Positions 47,246 to 56,396 of a stretch of DNA of 64,000 bases are shown piece by piece. The position numbers were made by a program, and so were the translations under genes. Where the stretch lies: positions 85,035 through 149,034 of the forward strand of contig JADCGL010000015.1 of the NCBI GenBank assembly GCA_020248985.1. Direction: 5' to 3'. Numbering within the stretch: position 1 is the stretch's first letter; each line of letters opens with the position of its first letter. This DNA comes from Telmatospirillum sp. (lineage in GTDB: Bacteria > Pseudomonadota > Alphaproteobacteria > CACIAM-22H2). Below the pieces are notes generated by a model that was given only the letters and a program-made list of their open reading frames with translations, did no database searches and had not been told where the DNA came from.

Positions 47246-48076
47246 TCAGCGCTGGCGCTTGGGACAATAGAAAGTCGAGCGCCCCGACTGCACGATGCGC
47301 TTGACGCTTTTGCCGCAATCACAGCCCGGGCAGGGTTGGCCTTCGCGGTCGTAGACGCGCCATTGATGCTGGAACCAGCCAAGCTCGCCCGAGGCTTGCA
47401 CATAGTCGCGCGCCGACGAGCCGCCGGCTTTGATCGCGTCGGCGAGGGTCGCTTTGATCGCCGCACACAAAGCGACCGCGCGCGGCCCCTTCACGGTCGA
47501 GGCTTTGCGCAAGGGGCTCAAGCCCGCTCGGAACAGCGCTTCGCAAACATATATATTGCCGAGCCCGGCCACATTGCGCTGGTCGAGCAGGGCTGCCTTG
47601 AGCGGGCTCTTGGTGTGGGCGAGCGCTTGTTCGAGGCGGTTGGCGTCGAACGCCGCATCGAGCGGTTCAGGCCCCAACTCGACAAAGCGCTTGTCGGCGG
47701 CAAGATCGGCCGTATCGAGCGCATCGACCACGCCGAAGCGGCGCGGATCGGTAAAGCGGATCGTTGCCCCTGCATCCGTGACGAAATCGACATGGTCGTG
47801 CGGCCCCGGCGCTGGGGCTTCGCCCGGCAGCAGCACCAAGCGGCCGGACATGCCCAGATGCACGAGCACGCTGGTGCCGCGATCGAGCGCCAGCACAATC
47901 CATTTGGCACGGCGCTCGACGCGCTGCACCACCGCCCCCGTTACGCGCTGCACAAAATCGGGTGCGATCGGCGTGCGGATATCGGCGCGGCGCAGGATCA
48001 CGCGTGCGAGGCGCTGCCCTTGCAGGTGCGGGCGCAGGCCGCGCACCACGGTTTCGACTTCGGGCAGCTCTGGCAT
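47246..48076 (-). CDS. mutM: Formamidopyrimidine-DNA glycosylase
   Basis: 276 residues. PELPEVETVVRGL at the N-terminus provides the catalytic Pro1 and Glu2 after Met removal. The C-terminal zinc finger (CPGCDCGKSVKRIVQSG, then FYCPKRQR) is complete. It excises 8-oxoguanine and formamidopyrimidines and nicks the abasic site. It diverges from ubiE across 66 bases. Confidence 0.97.
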   Translation of the reverse strand: MPELPEVETVVRGLRPHLQGQRLARVILRRADIRTPIAPDFVQRVTGAVVQRVERRAKWIVLALDRGTSVLVHLGMSGRLVLLPGEAPAPGPHDHVDFVTDAGATIRFTDPRRFGVVDALDTADLAADKRFVELGPEPLDAAFDANRLEQALAHTKSPLKAALLDQRNVAGLGNIYVCEALFRAGLSPLRKASTVKGPRAVALCAAIKATLADAIKAGGSSARDYVQASGELGWFQHQWRVYDREGQPCPGCDCGKSVKRIVQSGRSTFYCPKRQR

Positions 48077-48142
48077 GATCGAGCCACCCTGCCCAACTGT
48101 TCTCCCAATTTCCAGTGCGGCTTGCTATGGTGCGCCCCGCAA

Positions 48143-48889
48143 ATGACCCAAGCTTCTGACGAAACGACCCATTTCGGCTTCCGCGAAGTGCCCAAGACCG
48201 CCAAAGCGGGCCTGGTGCGCGAGGTTTTCGATTCCGTCGCCGGGCGCTACGACCTGATGAACGACGTGATGTCGTTGGGCGTGCACCGGCTGTGGAAGCA
48301 GGCCTTTGTGCATCAGGTGGCGCCGCGTACGGGTGAAAAATTCATCGACCTTGCCGGCGGGACCGGCGACATCGCGTTCGCCCTGGGCGAAGCCGGCGCC
48401 GACGTGACCGTATGCGACTACAATGCGCAGATGCTGCAGCAGGGCCGCAAACGCGCCGCCGACAAGGGCGTAACCGAAGGGCCGCTGTGGGTCGCGGGTG
48501 ATGCGCAATATCTGCCTTTTGCGTCCGCCTCGCGCGATGCGATCACGATCGCGTTCGGCCTGCGCAACGTGACTGAACCCGCCAAAGCGCTCGCCGAAAT
48601 CCGCCGCGTGCTGAAACCGGGCGGGCGCTTTTATTGTCTCGAATTCAGCCAGGTCGCCGTGCCCGTGCTCGACCGGCTCTACGACGCCTATTCCTTCAAC
48701 GTGCTGCCGCGCTTGGGCCAGTGGATTGCCGGCGACGGCGATTCCTACCGCTATCTTGCCGAAAGCATTCGCCGCTTCCCGAACCAGGACCGGCTGCTCG
48801 CAATGCTGGGCGAGGCCAAATTCGGCCAGACCGGCTATCGCAATCTTTCGGGCGGCATCGCCGCCATCCATTGGGGCTGGCGCACCTGA
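48143..48889 (+). CDS. ubiE: Ubiquinone/menaquinone C-methyltransferase UbiE
   Basis: 248 residues. HFGFREVPKTAKAGLVREVF, FIDLAGGTGDIAFALG (SAM site) and AFGLRNVTEPAKALAEIRRV are UbiE motifs; the end is SGGIAAIHWGWRT. It methylates the ring of demethyl-quinol intermediates. The stop and the ubiB start share TGATG, so translation is coupled. The first gene of a plus-strand group with coaBC and dut. Confidence 0.96.
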   Translation: MTQASDETTHFGFREVPKTAKAGLVREVFDSVAGRYDLMNDVMSLGVHRLWKQAFVHQVAPRTGEKFIDLAGGTGDIAFALGEAGADVTVCDYNAQMLQQGRKRAADKGVTEGPLWVAGDAQYLPFASASRDAITIAFGLRNVTEPAKALAEIRRVLKPGGRFYCLEFSQVAVPVLDRLYDAYSFNVLPRLGQWIAGDGDSYRYLAESIRRFPNQDRLLAMLGEAKFGQTGYRNLSGGIAAIHWGWRT

Positions 48890-50427
48890 TGCTGGGCTTC
48901 AATCTGCCCGGCCGCTTGGTGCGCATCGCAAGGATCGCGCGCACGCTCGTTGCCTACGACGCCTTCGAAGCTTTGCGCCTGCCAGATTTGTCGCCGATGG
49001 CCGCACGCTTGGCCGCACGCTTGAGGCGGCGCGATCTGCCGCAGCGCCCAGGCCAGCGCTTGGCACTCGCTTTGGCCGAGCTCGGTCCCGGCTTCGTCAA
49101 ATTGGGCCAGGTGCTCTCGACACGCGCCGATCTCGTCGGCGAAGCAGTCGCGGGCGATCTCACCGACCTGCAAGACCAAGTGCCGCCATTTGCGTTCGCC
49201 GAAATCGAGGCCACACTCGAACGCGAATTTGGCCGCCCGCTTGCCGAGCTTTATACGTCGATCGATCGCACGGCGATCGCCGCCGCCTCGATCGCCCAAG
49301 TGCATTTTGCCGTGGCCCTGGACGGACGCGAGGTGGCGGTTAAGGTCTTGCGCCCGGGCGTGGAGGCGGCCTTTGCGCGCGATGTCGATCTGCTCGCGTG
49401 GTTTGCGGCCCTTGCCGAGCGCTTCGTGCCGAGCCTGCGCCGCTTGAAGCCACAGGCCGTGGTCGAAACCTTGGCGCAGACCGTACGGCTCGAGATGGAT
49501 CTGCGCCTAGAAGCGGCCGCCTGCGACGAGCTGGCGCAGAATTTCAAAGACGACGCGGAATTCCGCGTGCCCAAGGTCGATTGGACGCGCACGGCCAAGC
49601 GCGTGCTGACCACCGAGCGCGTGATCGGCATCCCGATCGACGAGCGCGAAAAACTGATCGAAGCGGGCCACGATCCGCAAGCGATCGTCGCCAAGGCCGC
49701 GCGCGCCTTCTTCCGCCAGGTGTTCCGCGACGGCTATTTCCATGCCGACATGCATCCCGGCAACATGTTCGTGGCGGCCGACGGCGCTTTGGTCGCTGTC
49801 GATTTCGGCATTATGGGCCGCATCGACCGGCCGACGCGCATCGTTCTCGCCGACATGCTGGCGGGTTTCCTCAACCAGAATTACCGGCAGGTCGCCGAGG
49901 TGCATTTCCGCGCCGGCTTCGTGCCCGCCTCGCAGGACGTGGGCGCCTTCGCCCAGGCCGCGCGCGCCATCGCCGAGCCGATCCTGGGCTTGCCGCTCGA
50001 GCAGATTTCGCTCGCCCGCCTGCTCGCGCAATTGTTCGAAGTGACCGAGCAGTTCCAGATGGAAACCCAGCCGCAATTGCTGCTGCTGCAGAAAAGCATG
50101 CTCGTGTGCGAAGGCGTGGGCCGCGCCCTCGATCCGCACATCAATATGTGGACGCTCGCCCGGCCCCTCATCGAAGACTGGATGCTCGCCAATCGCGGGC
50201 CCTTGGCGCGGCTCGGCTTCGGCAGCGAAGCGTTGCTCGCCCGCCTCGAAGACCTGCCCGGCCTCGTGGCCAATCTCGACCGCGCAGCCGCCCAGATCGC
50301 CGGCGGCGGCGTGCGCCTGCATCCCGACACGCTGGCTGCCTTCGGCGCCGGGCGCCAGGCGCCGCGCTGGCCCTGGCTTGCGGCCGGGCTCGTTGCGGGC
50401 GCGCTCGCGGTCTGGCTTTTCCGCTGA
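48889..50427 (+). CDS. ubiB: Ubiquinone biosynthesis kinase-like protein UbiB
   Basis: 512 residues. The KxGQ motif (FVKLGQVLSTRADLV), the A-rich loop AAASIAQVHFA, invariant VAVKVLRPG and HADMHPGNMFVAADG define the atypical ADCK/UbiB kinase family. A C-terminal membrane helix (WPWLAAGLVAGALAVWLF) anchors it. It supports coenzyme Q synthesis, probably by handling hydrophobic intermediates. The ATG overlaps the ubiE stop. Confidence 0.96.
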   Translation: MLGFNLPGRLVRIARIARTLVAYDAFEALRLPDLSPMAARLAARLRRRDLPQRPGQRLALALAELGPGFVKLGQVLSTRADLVGEAVAGDLTDLQDQVPPFAFAEIEATLEREFGRPLAELYTSIDRTAIAAASIAQVHFAVALDGREVAVKVLRPGVEAAFARDVDLLAWFAALAERFVPSLRRLKPQAVVETLAQTVRLEMDLRLEAAACDELAQNFKDDAEFRVPKVDWTRTAKRVLTTERVIGIPIDEREKLIEAGHDPQAIVAKAARAFFRQVFRDGYFHADMHPGNMFVAADGALVAVDFGIMGRIDRPTRIVLADMLAGFLNQNYRQVAEVHFRAGFVPASQDVGAFAQAARAIAEPILGLPLEQISLARLLAQLFEVTEQFQMETQPQLLLLQKSMLVCEGVGRALDPHINMWTLARPLIEDWMLANRGPLARLGFGSEALLARLEDLPGLVANLDRAAAQIAGGGVRLHPDTLAAFGAGRQAPRWPWLAAGLVAGALAVWLFR

Positions 50428-50463
50428 GCGATTCCCTGTTGCACGCAGTGTAGTTTATGGTTA

Positions 50464-50491
50464 GATTTACCCCCTCGTTTTTGGGTAAATC
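50464..50491 (+). promoter_or_regulatory. Perfect inverted repeat directly before the coaBC start
   Basis: GATTTACCC (50464-50472) and GGGTAAATC (50483-50491) are exact complements with a 10-base spacer. The second arm ends 3 bases before the coaBC ATG, so an RNA hairpin would cover the ribosome-binding region. As DNA, half-site centres are 19 bases apart, about two turns, which also suits a dimeric repressor. Which it is cannot be told from sequence. Confidence 0.6.
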
Positions 50492-50494
50492 AGC

Positions 50495-51688
50495 ATGCTG
50501 GACGGCAAACGCATCCTTCTGATCATCGGCGGCGGGATCGCCGCCTACAAATCGCTCGACCTCATTCGTCGCCTGCGCGAAGGCCGGGCGCAGGTGCGCT
50601 GCGTGCTCACACCGGCAGCCAAGCAGTTCGTCACACCCTTGTCGGTCGGCACGCTGTCGCACGAGCGCGTCTACGACGATCTGTTCGACCTCACCGCCGA
50701 GCACGAGATCGGCCATATCCGCTTGGCGCGCGAATGCGACCTCGTGCTGGTTGCCCCCGCCACCGCCGATCTGTTGGCCAAGATGGCGCTCGGGCTTGCC
50801 AACGACCTTGCCAGCACGGTGCTGCTCGCAACCGACCGGCCGATTTTCGTGGCCCCCGCCATGAACCATGTGATGTGGGCTAATGCGGCGACGCAAGAGA
50901 ACGTCGCGAAGCTCGCCGCACGCGGAATTGCCGTTCTCGGCCCCGATGCTGGCGAACTGGCCGAGGGCGAAATCGGCCTTGGCCGCATGCGCGAGCCGGC
51001 CGCTCTTGCAGCTTCCATCGCCCAGCATCTGGCAGCCTCTGCGCCGCTCGCGGGCAAGCGTGCCCTCGTGACCAGCGGCCCGACCTACGAGCCCATCGAT
51101 CCCGTGCGCTACATCGCGAACCGTTCGTCGGGCAAACAGGGCCACGCGATCGCCGTTGCCCTTGCAAGCTTGGGTGCGGAGACGACGCTCGTGAGCGGCC
51201 CCACGCGCTTGGTCGATCCACCGGGCTGCCATGTGGTGCATATCGAAACGGCGCAAGAGATGCTGGCCGCGAGCTTGGCGTCCCTGCCCGCCGACATTGC
51301 CGTATGCGCAGCCGCGGTCGCAGATTGGCGCCCGGCCCATGCAGCGACGTCGAAGCTAAAGAAAGACGGGTCGACGCCGCACGCCTTGGAACTTGCCGAA
51401 AACCCGGACATCCTCGCGACCCTCGCGCAGAACGTCGCCCGCCCGCGCCTCGTGGTCGGCTTTGCGGCCGAGACCGACAATCTGCTGGCGCACGCCGCCG
51501 CCAAGCGCGTGCGCAAAGGCTGCGACTGGATCGTCGCCAACGACGTATCGCCCGCAACGGGCACGTTCGGCGGCGACGCCAACACGGTCCATATAGTCGA
51601 TGCGACCGGCACAGAAACCTGGGCGCCAATGTCCAAAAAAGACGTCGCGGCACGATTGGCCGCGCGCATCGCCAAGGCGCTCGCATGA
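50495..51688 (+). CDS. coaBC: Phosphopantothenoylcysteine synthase/decarboxylase
   Basis: 397 residues, bifunctional. The CoaC half (1-180) is a flavoprotein with [21 protein letters not shown] and the PAMNHVMW motif. The CoaB half has [27 protein letters not shown] and a lysine in [20 protein letters not shown]. Together they make 4'-phosphopantetheine for CoA. The stop overlaps dut (ATGA). A perfect inverted repeat touches its start. Confidence 0.96.
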   Translation: MLDGKRILLIIGGGIAAYKSLDLIRRLREGRAQVRCVLTPAAKQFVTPLSVGTLSHERVYDDLFDLTAEHEIGHIRLARECDLVLVAPATADLLAKMALGLANDLASTVLLATDRPIFVAPAMNHVMWANAATQENVAKLAARGIAVLGPDAGELAEGEIGLGRMREPAALAASIAQHLAASAPLAGKRALVTSGPTYEPIDPVRYIANRSSGKQGHAIAVALASLGAETTLVSGPTRLVDPPGCHVVHIETAQEMLAASLASLPADIAVCAAAVADWRPAHAATSKLKKDGSTPHALELAENPDILATLAQNVARPRLVVGFAAETDNLLAHAAAKRVRKGCDWIVANDVSPATGTFGGDANTVHIVDATGTETWAPMSKKDVAARLAARIAKALA

Positions 51689-52140
51689 CCGCCGCACGCG
51701 TCAAAATCCCGCTCGTGCGGCTCAAACACGCAGCCGACCTGCCGGTGCCGACCTACGCAACCGCGGGTGCCGCCGGCCTCGATCTTTTGGCCGCGATCGA
51801 CAAGCCGGTCGATCTCGCACCAGGCCAGTTCAAGCTGATCCCGACCGGGATCGCGATCGCGTTGCCGCACGGCTACGAGGCGCAAGTGCGCCCGCGCTCC
51901 GGCCTTGCCCTCAAACACGGACTCACGATCCTCAATTCGCCGGGCACGGTCGATGCCGATTATCGCGGCGAGATCGGGGCTCTGCTCATCAATCATGGCG
52001 AAGCCGTCATTCGCCTCGAACGCGGCATGCGCATCGCCCAACTGGTGATCGCCGCCGTCGCCCAAGCGCATTTCGTCGAATGCGCTTCTCTTCCCCCCAC
52101 GGTGCGCGCCGAAGGCGGCTTCGGCTCGACAGGAACATAG
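51685..52140 (+). CDS. dut: Deoxyuridine 5'-triphosphate nucleotidohydrolase
   Basis: 151 residues with the five trimeric dUTPase motifs: [46 protein letters not shown] and the C-terminal arm [11 protein letters not shown]. It hydrolyses dUTP to dUMP, keeping uracil out of DNA and feeding dTMP synthesis. The ATG overlaps coaBC, the classic coaBC-dut arrangement. Confidence 0.97.
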   Translation: MTAARVKIPLVRLKHAADLPVPTYATAGAAGLDLLAAIDKPVDLAPGQFKLIPTGIAIALPHGYEAQVRPRSGLALKHGLTILNSPGTVDADYRGEIGALLINHGEAVIRLERGMRIAQLVIAAVAQAHFVECASLPPTVRAEGGFGSTGT

Positions 52141-52155
52141 GAACCGCAAACCGCC

Positions 52156-52587
52156 ATGCTTCGCCTGACCAAAAAGCTGCTGTTCGGCCTCGAAGCCGTA
52201 CTCGACATCGCCTACAACGCGAAGGCGCGTCCCGTGCAGGCCGCAGCCATCACGCGCCGCCAGGGCATTCCGAAACGCTATCTCGAACAGGTGCTGCAAG
52301 CGCTGGTGCGCGACGGCATGCTGATCGGCCAGCGCGGTCCCAAGGGCGGCTATCGCCTGGCCAAAGAAGCGAGTGCGATCTCCGTCGCCGACATCGTGCG
52401 CATCGTGCGCACGATCGAAGCCACCCCCGACCCGCTGATCGGCGCACCTGCCTCGGCCCTCGGCCACCGCATCGTGCGGCCGATCTGGCAGGATCTGCAG
52501 GCCCGCCAGATCGCCGCACTCGAAGCCTTGTCGCTGGCCGATCTCATCGAGCGCGCCAAGACCCAGGGCGTCGAGGCGGAGACGTAA
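52156..52587 (+). CDS. Rrf2-family transcriptional regulator
   Basis: 143 residues. An N-terminal winged helix (ITRRQGIPKRYLEQVLQALV, then LIGQRGPKGGYRLAK) is typical of Rrf2. The protein contains no cysteine at all, so it cannot hold an Fe-S cluster as IscR or NsrR do; it is closer to CymR in this respect. Target unknown; it lies 15 bases after dut and 6 before moeB, so control of the sulfur-related moeB is possible. Confidence 0.87.
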   Translation: MLRLTKKLLFGLEAVLDIAYNAKARPVQAAAITRRQGIPKRYLEQVLQALVRDGMLIGQRGPKGGYRLAKEASAISVADIVRIVRTIEATPDPLIGAPASALGHRIVRPIWQDLQARQIAALEALSLADLIERAKTQGVEAET

Positions 52588-52593
52588 ACGCCG

Positions 52594-53397
52594 ATGGAGT
52601 CGGCGGCTGCATTCAAGGAACTCAGCGACGCGCAATTCACCCGCTATGCGCGCCATCTGATCCTCGACGAGGTCGGCGAGGCAGGCCAAGCGAAGCTCCT
52701 CGCTGCCCGCGTGCTCATCGTGGGGGCGGGCGGGCTCGGCTCGCCGGTTGCCCTTTATCTGGCGGCGGCCGGCGTCGGCACGATCGGCCTCGTCGATTTC
52801 GACGTTGTGGACGCCACGAACCTGCAGCGCCAGATCCTGCACGGCACGGCCGATATCGGGCGCGCCAAAGTCGACAGTGCGGCCGACACGCTGAAGCGCC
52901 TCGACGCCGAGATCGCGGTCGAAATCCACCGCACCCGGCTCGACAAAAGCAACGTCGGCGCACTCGTGCGCGCCTACGATCTCGTCATCGACGGGTCGGA
53001 CAATTTCGCCACGCGCTATCTCGTGCACGACGCCTGCTATTTCGCGCGCAAGCCGCTCGTGGCGGGCGCCTTGCTGCGTTTCGAGGGCCAGCTCTCGACC
53101 TACAAGTCCTATGCGGACGCGACCGCGTGCTATCGCTGCCTGTTTCCGACCCAGCCGCCCGCCGACCTTGTGCCGCGCTGCGAAGAAGCGGGCATTCTGG
53201 GTGCCGTTGCTGGCGTGATCGGCACGCTGCAGGCCACCGAAGCGCTCAAGGAACTGCTGGGCTTGGGCACCAGCCTTGCCGGCAAGCTGCTGATCTACGA
53301 CGCGCTCGATACCAATTTTCGCAAGATCGCCGTCCCGCGCGATCCTGCCTGTGCGCTGTGCGGAAGCCATCCGACGATTCTGCCGCCCGCGCCATAA
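52594..53397 (+). CDS. moeB: MoeB/ThiF-family adenylyltransferase
   Basis: 267 residues, an E1-like enzyme. VLIVGAGGLGSPVALYLAAAGVG is the nucleotide motif, FDVVDATNLQRQILH and DGSDNFATRYLVHDAC follow, and two CxxC pairs (CYRC and CALC) bind zinc. It adenylates the C-terminus of MoaD or ThiS-like sulfur carriers. Whether molybdopterin or thiamine is served cannot be decided here; there is no C-terminal rhodanese domain. Confidence 0.9.
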   Translation: MESAAAFKELSDAQFTRYARHLILDEVGEAGQAKLLAARVLIVGAGGLGSPVALYLAAAGVGTIGLVDFDVVDATNLQRQILHGTADIGRAKVDSAADTLKRLDAEIAVEIHRTRLDKSNVGALVRAYDLVIDGSDNFATRYLVHDACYFARKPLVAGALLRFEGQLSTYKSYADATACYRCLFPTQPPADLVPRCEEAGILGAVAGVIGTLQATEALKELLGLGTSLAGKLLIYDALDTNFRKIAVPRDPACALCGSHPTILPPAP

Positions 53398-53472
53398 GCG
53401 CTCTTGCTCTTGGCCACCGCCTGCCCCAATAATCGCGCCGTTTTCGTCCTCCCCCAACTCGGAACTTCGGTC

Positions 53473-54015
53473 ATGCGCGCTTTGCGTTTTCTCGTTCTGG
53501 CGTTTCTTCTCGCGGCGTTCGGCGCACCCGTGCAGGCGCAAGCACCCGCCGACCGCGAGAATCTCCTCTATATCGATCTCGATTACGGCCGCGTCGTGAT
53601 CCGCCTGCGCCCGGACATTGCTCCGCGCCATGTCGAGCGCGTGAAGGAGCTTGCCCGTGCCAAATTCTACGACGGGCAGGTCTTCCATCGCGTGATCGAA
53701 GGCTTCATGGCGCAGACGGGCGATCCGACGGGCACGGGGCGCGGCGGCTCGGGCCGCGGCAACGTCAATGCCGAATTCAGCCGCGTGCCCTTCGAGCGCG
53801 GCGTGGTGGGCGCGGCACGCGCGCAGAATCCCAATTCGGCCGACAGCCAATTCTTCATCATGTTCGCCCGCGCGCAGAGCCTCGACGGGCAGTACACCGT
53901 GTGGGGCCAGGTGATCTCGGGCATGGAGCATGTCGATCGCATTCGCCGCGGCGAACCGCCGGCCCGCCCCGACCGCATGCTGCGCGTGCTGGTCGCCGCC
54001 GACGCGCCGAACTGA
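53473..54015 (+). CDS. Exported cyclophilin-type peptidyl-prolyl isomerase
   Basis: 180 residues. A signal peptide (ALRFLVLAFLLAAFGAPVQAQA) directs it to the periplasm. The cyclophilin core is intact: FHRVIEGFMAQTGDPTGTG, SADSQFFIMF and TVWGQVISGME. It should speed proline isomerisation during folding of exported proteins. The ATG at 53473 begins the signal. It is followed by a cytosolic paralogue, indicating a local duplication with one copy retargeted. Confidence 0.93.
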   Translation: MRALRFLVLAFLLAAFGAPVQAQAPADRENLLYIDLDYGRVVIRLRPDIAPRHVERVKELARAKFYDGQVFHRVIEGFMAQTGDPTGTGRGGSGRGNVNAEFSRVPFERGVVGAARAQNPNSADSQFFIMFARAQSLDGQYTVWGQVISGMEHVDRIRRGEPPARPDRMLRVLVAADAPN

Positions 54016-54054
54016 TTTTCCTGCAACAACGCCTCCAGAAAAAGGACCACGACC

Positions 54055-54525
54055 ATGACGGCCGATCTTGCGAACACGCTCTATCTCGATCTGGAATGGG
54101 GGCGTGTGACGATCGAACTGCGTCCTGACCTCGCCCCCGGCCATTGCGCGCGCATCCGCGAGCTCGCCGGCGAAGGCTTCTACGACGGCATCGTGTTCCA
54201 TCGCGTGATCGACGGCTTCATGGCGCAGACGGGCGATCCCACCGGGACCGGCATGGGCGGCTCGACCAAGGGCAATCTGCGCGCCGAATTCTCGAAGGCG
54301 CCGTTCGACCGCGGTGTGGTGGGCGCTGCCCGCGCGCAGAACCCGAACTCGGCCGACAGCCAGTTTTTCATCATGCTCGACGACGGCCATTTCCTGAACG
54401 GCCAATACACGGTGTGGGGCAAGGTCGTGGATGGCATGGACCATGTCGACCGCATCGCCAAGGGCGAGCCGCCCAAGAAGCCCGACAAGATCGTCAAAAT
54501 GTCGCTGGCAGAAGCCGCGAAGTAA
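54055..54525 (+). CDS. ppiB: Cytosolic cyclophilin-type peptidyl-prolyl isomerase
   Basis: 156 residues, no signal peptide. FHRVIDGFMAQTGDPTGTGMGG, NSADSQFFIML and QYTVWGKVVDGMDHVDRI are the cyclophilin signatures, and the protein is close in sequence to the exported copy just upstream. The end converges on the lpxL-like gene with 9 bases between stops. Confidence 0.94.
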   Translation: MTADLANTLYLDLEWGRVTIELRPDLAPGHCARIRELAGEGFYDGIVFHRVIDGFMAQTGDPTGTGMGGSTKGNLRAEFSKAPFDRGVVGAARAQNPNSADSQFFIMLDDGHFLNGQYTVWGKVVDGMDHVDRIAKGEPPKKPDKIVKMSLAEAAK

Positions 54526-54534
54526 AATCGCCGG

Positions 54535-55428
54535 TCAGGCGTCCGGCCAGCGGCGGTGCAGCCACAGCCACTGGCCGGGACGCGCCCGGATCCATTTTTC
54601 GAGATCGGCATTGATCGCCGCCAGGATCGCCATCTGGCGTTCCTTGTCGCTGCCGCCGGACAGGGCCGCAAAATCCATCGGCGCCCCCACAGTCACGGCA
54701 AAGCGGGCAGCACGGCCCAGCCGCTCGATGCGCACCGGCAGCAATGCGCAATTGAAGCGCAAGGCAAGGGCCGCTACGGCCGGCGCCGTCATCGCCGGCA
54801 CGCCGAAAAAGGGCACGGCCACGCCATCGTTCATTTTCTGGTCGAGCAGCATGCCGAGCGCCTTGCCGGCCTTCAGCGCTTCGATGGCGAGCTTCGCGCC
54901 CTTTTTGCCCTTCGGGATCAGGCCTGCCGAGATGGCGCCGCGCCCTTCGTGGAACAGCTTTTCCACATGGGGGTTGTTGGCCTCGCGATAGACCAGCATC
55001 ACACGCGTGCCGAAACCAGCGGCGGTGACCGTGCCCATCTCCCAATTGGCGAGATGGCCCGCGTAGAAAATGATCGGCCGGCCGGCCTTTTTGGCGGCAT
55101 CGATATATTCGCCGCCTGCGGCCGCAATGCGCGCATCCGCGCCGTCGATCGCAAATTTGTGCAGATGCGGATATTCGGCCGCCGTGCGGCCGAGATTGTC
55201 CCACATCTCGACGAGGGTGGCCTCGATGCCCTCGGCCCCAAGCTCCGGCATGAAGCGCTCGAGATTGCGCCGTGCGCGCCGCGTGAGGGGAAGCAGCGGG
55301 CCGATGGCGCGCGCGACCGCCCCGCCGATCGCCGACGCCGTATCGAGCGGCAACAGCCCGAGCAGGCGGTAGAGCCCGACCACAAAAATCGCTTCCAGAA
55401 AATACCGCAGCCGTGCCGCCAAGCTCAT
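54535..55428 (-). CDS. LpxL/HtrB-family lipid A acyltransferase
   Basis: 297 residues. An N-terminal membrane helix (about 9-27) precedes the LPLAT domain with the HX4E motif GHLANWE (His125, Glu130) and LLDQKMNDGVAVPFFG. It adds a secondary acyl chain to the lipid A precursor at the inner membrane. Which acyl group and position cannot be told. Its ATG overlaps the lpxK stop, making it last in a coupled lipid A/Kdo operon. Confidence 0.9.
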   Translation of the reverse strand: MSLAARLRYFLEAIFVVGLYRLLGLLPLDTASAIGGAVARAIGPLLPLTRRARRNLERFMPELGAEGIEATLVEMWDNLGRTAAEYPHLHKFAIDGADARIAAAGGEYIDAAKKAGRPIIFYAGHLANWEMGTVTAAGFGTRVMLVYREANNPHVEKLFHEGRGAISAGLIPKGKKGAKLAIEALKAGKALGMLLDQKMNDGVAVPFFGVPAMTAPAVAALALRFNCALLPVRIERLGRAARFAVTVGAPMDFAALSGGSDKERQMAILAAINADLEKWIRARPGQWLWLHRRWPDA

Positions 55429-56396
55429 CGAAGCCCCCCGGCGAGGCCTCGCGCGAGAACGCGCAGCAACGCGGGCGGGTCCGCAAAACGCAGCTCGACC
55501 GGGACGGTGCGGATCTGCGCCGCGAGGTCCGCGGGTACGCGCACAAAATCCTTTTCGGTCGTGACCAGGATCGCCTGCTGCTCTTTGGCGATGATCAGCA
55601 GCCGCTCAATCTGGCGGCGCTTGTAGGCGTGGTGGTCGGCGAACGGATAGGCGCCGCGCATCGCCGCCCCGAGGCTCGCGAGCGTGTCGAAAAATTTCTG
55701 CGGCCGCCCAATGCCGGCAAACGCCACGACCGGCACACCCGCCCACGCCGCTGCATTCGTCGGCACCAGATCGGCGCGCAGCACGGGGCCTGAAAAGCCG
55801 AACGCGGCCGCCTGCGCATCCGCGCCGATCATCACGAGCGCATGCGCGCGGGCAAAGCCCGTCGCCACCGGCTCGCGCAACGGGCCGGCCGGGAACACGG
55901 CGCGATTGCCGAATCCTGCCGCGCCATCGACCACGACCAGCGACAGCGTCTTTTCGATCTGCGGATTCTGGAAACCGTCATCCATCAACAGAAGATCGGC
56001 CCCCGCGGCGATGGCGGCTTCCGCCCCAGCCCTGCGGTCGCGCGCGACATAGACGGGTGCGACGCGCGCCAACAGCAGCGGTTCGTCGCCGACATCGCGC
56101 GCGCTGTGCTGGGCCGCATCGACGCGCAAAGGCCCGCGCATGCGCCCGCCATACCCCCGGCTCAGTACGGCCACGCGCCGGCCTTGGCTGTTGAGCGTTT
56201 GCGCAAGGGCCGCGACGGTCGGCGTTTTGCCGGTGCCGCCGACGGTGAGATTGCCCACGCACACGACCGGAACGGGTGCCCGCCACGGCTCGGCAAAGCG
56301 ACGACGCAAATCCCCGCCCAACGCATAGGCAGCACCCAAGGGCGCCAGCGCGCGCGCAAGGCCGCTTGGCTTTGTCCAGAATTCAGGCGCGCGCAT
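55425..56396 (-). CDS. lpxK: Tetraacyldisaccharide 4'-kinase
   Basis: 323 residues. The Walker A motif [17 protein letters not shown] starts at 48, SRGYGG and [10 protein letters not shown] follow, and [16 protein letters not shown] is the LpxK signature. It phosphorylates the lipid A precursor at the 4' position at the inner membrane. The ATG at 56396 lies inside the end of waaA, a 14-base overlap. Confidence 0.95.
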   Translation of the reverse strand: MRAPEFWTKPSGLARALAPLGAAYALGGDLRRRFAEPWRAPVPVVCVGNLTVGGTGKTPTVAALAQTLNSQGRRVAVLSRGYGGRMRGPLRVDAAQHSARDVGDEPLLLARVAPVYVARDRRAGAEAAIAAGADLLLMDDGFQNPQIEKTLSLVVVDGAAGFGNRAVFPAGPLREPVATGFARAHALVMIGADAQAAAFGFSGPVLRADLVPTNAAAWAGVPVVAFAGIGRPQKFFDTLASLGAAMRGAYPFADHHAYKRRQIERLLIIAKEQQAILVTTEKDFVRVPADLAAQIRTVPVELRFADPPALLRVLARGLAGGLR

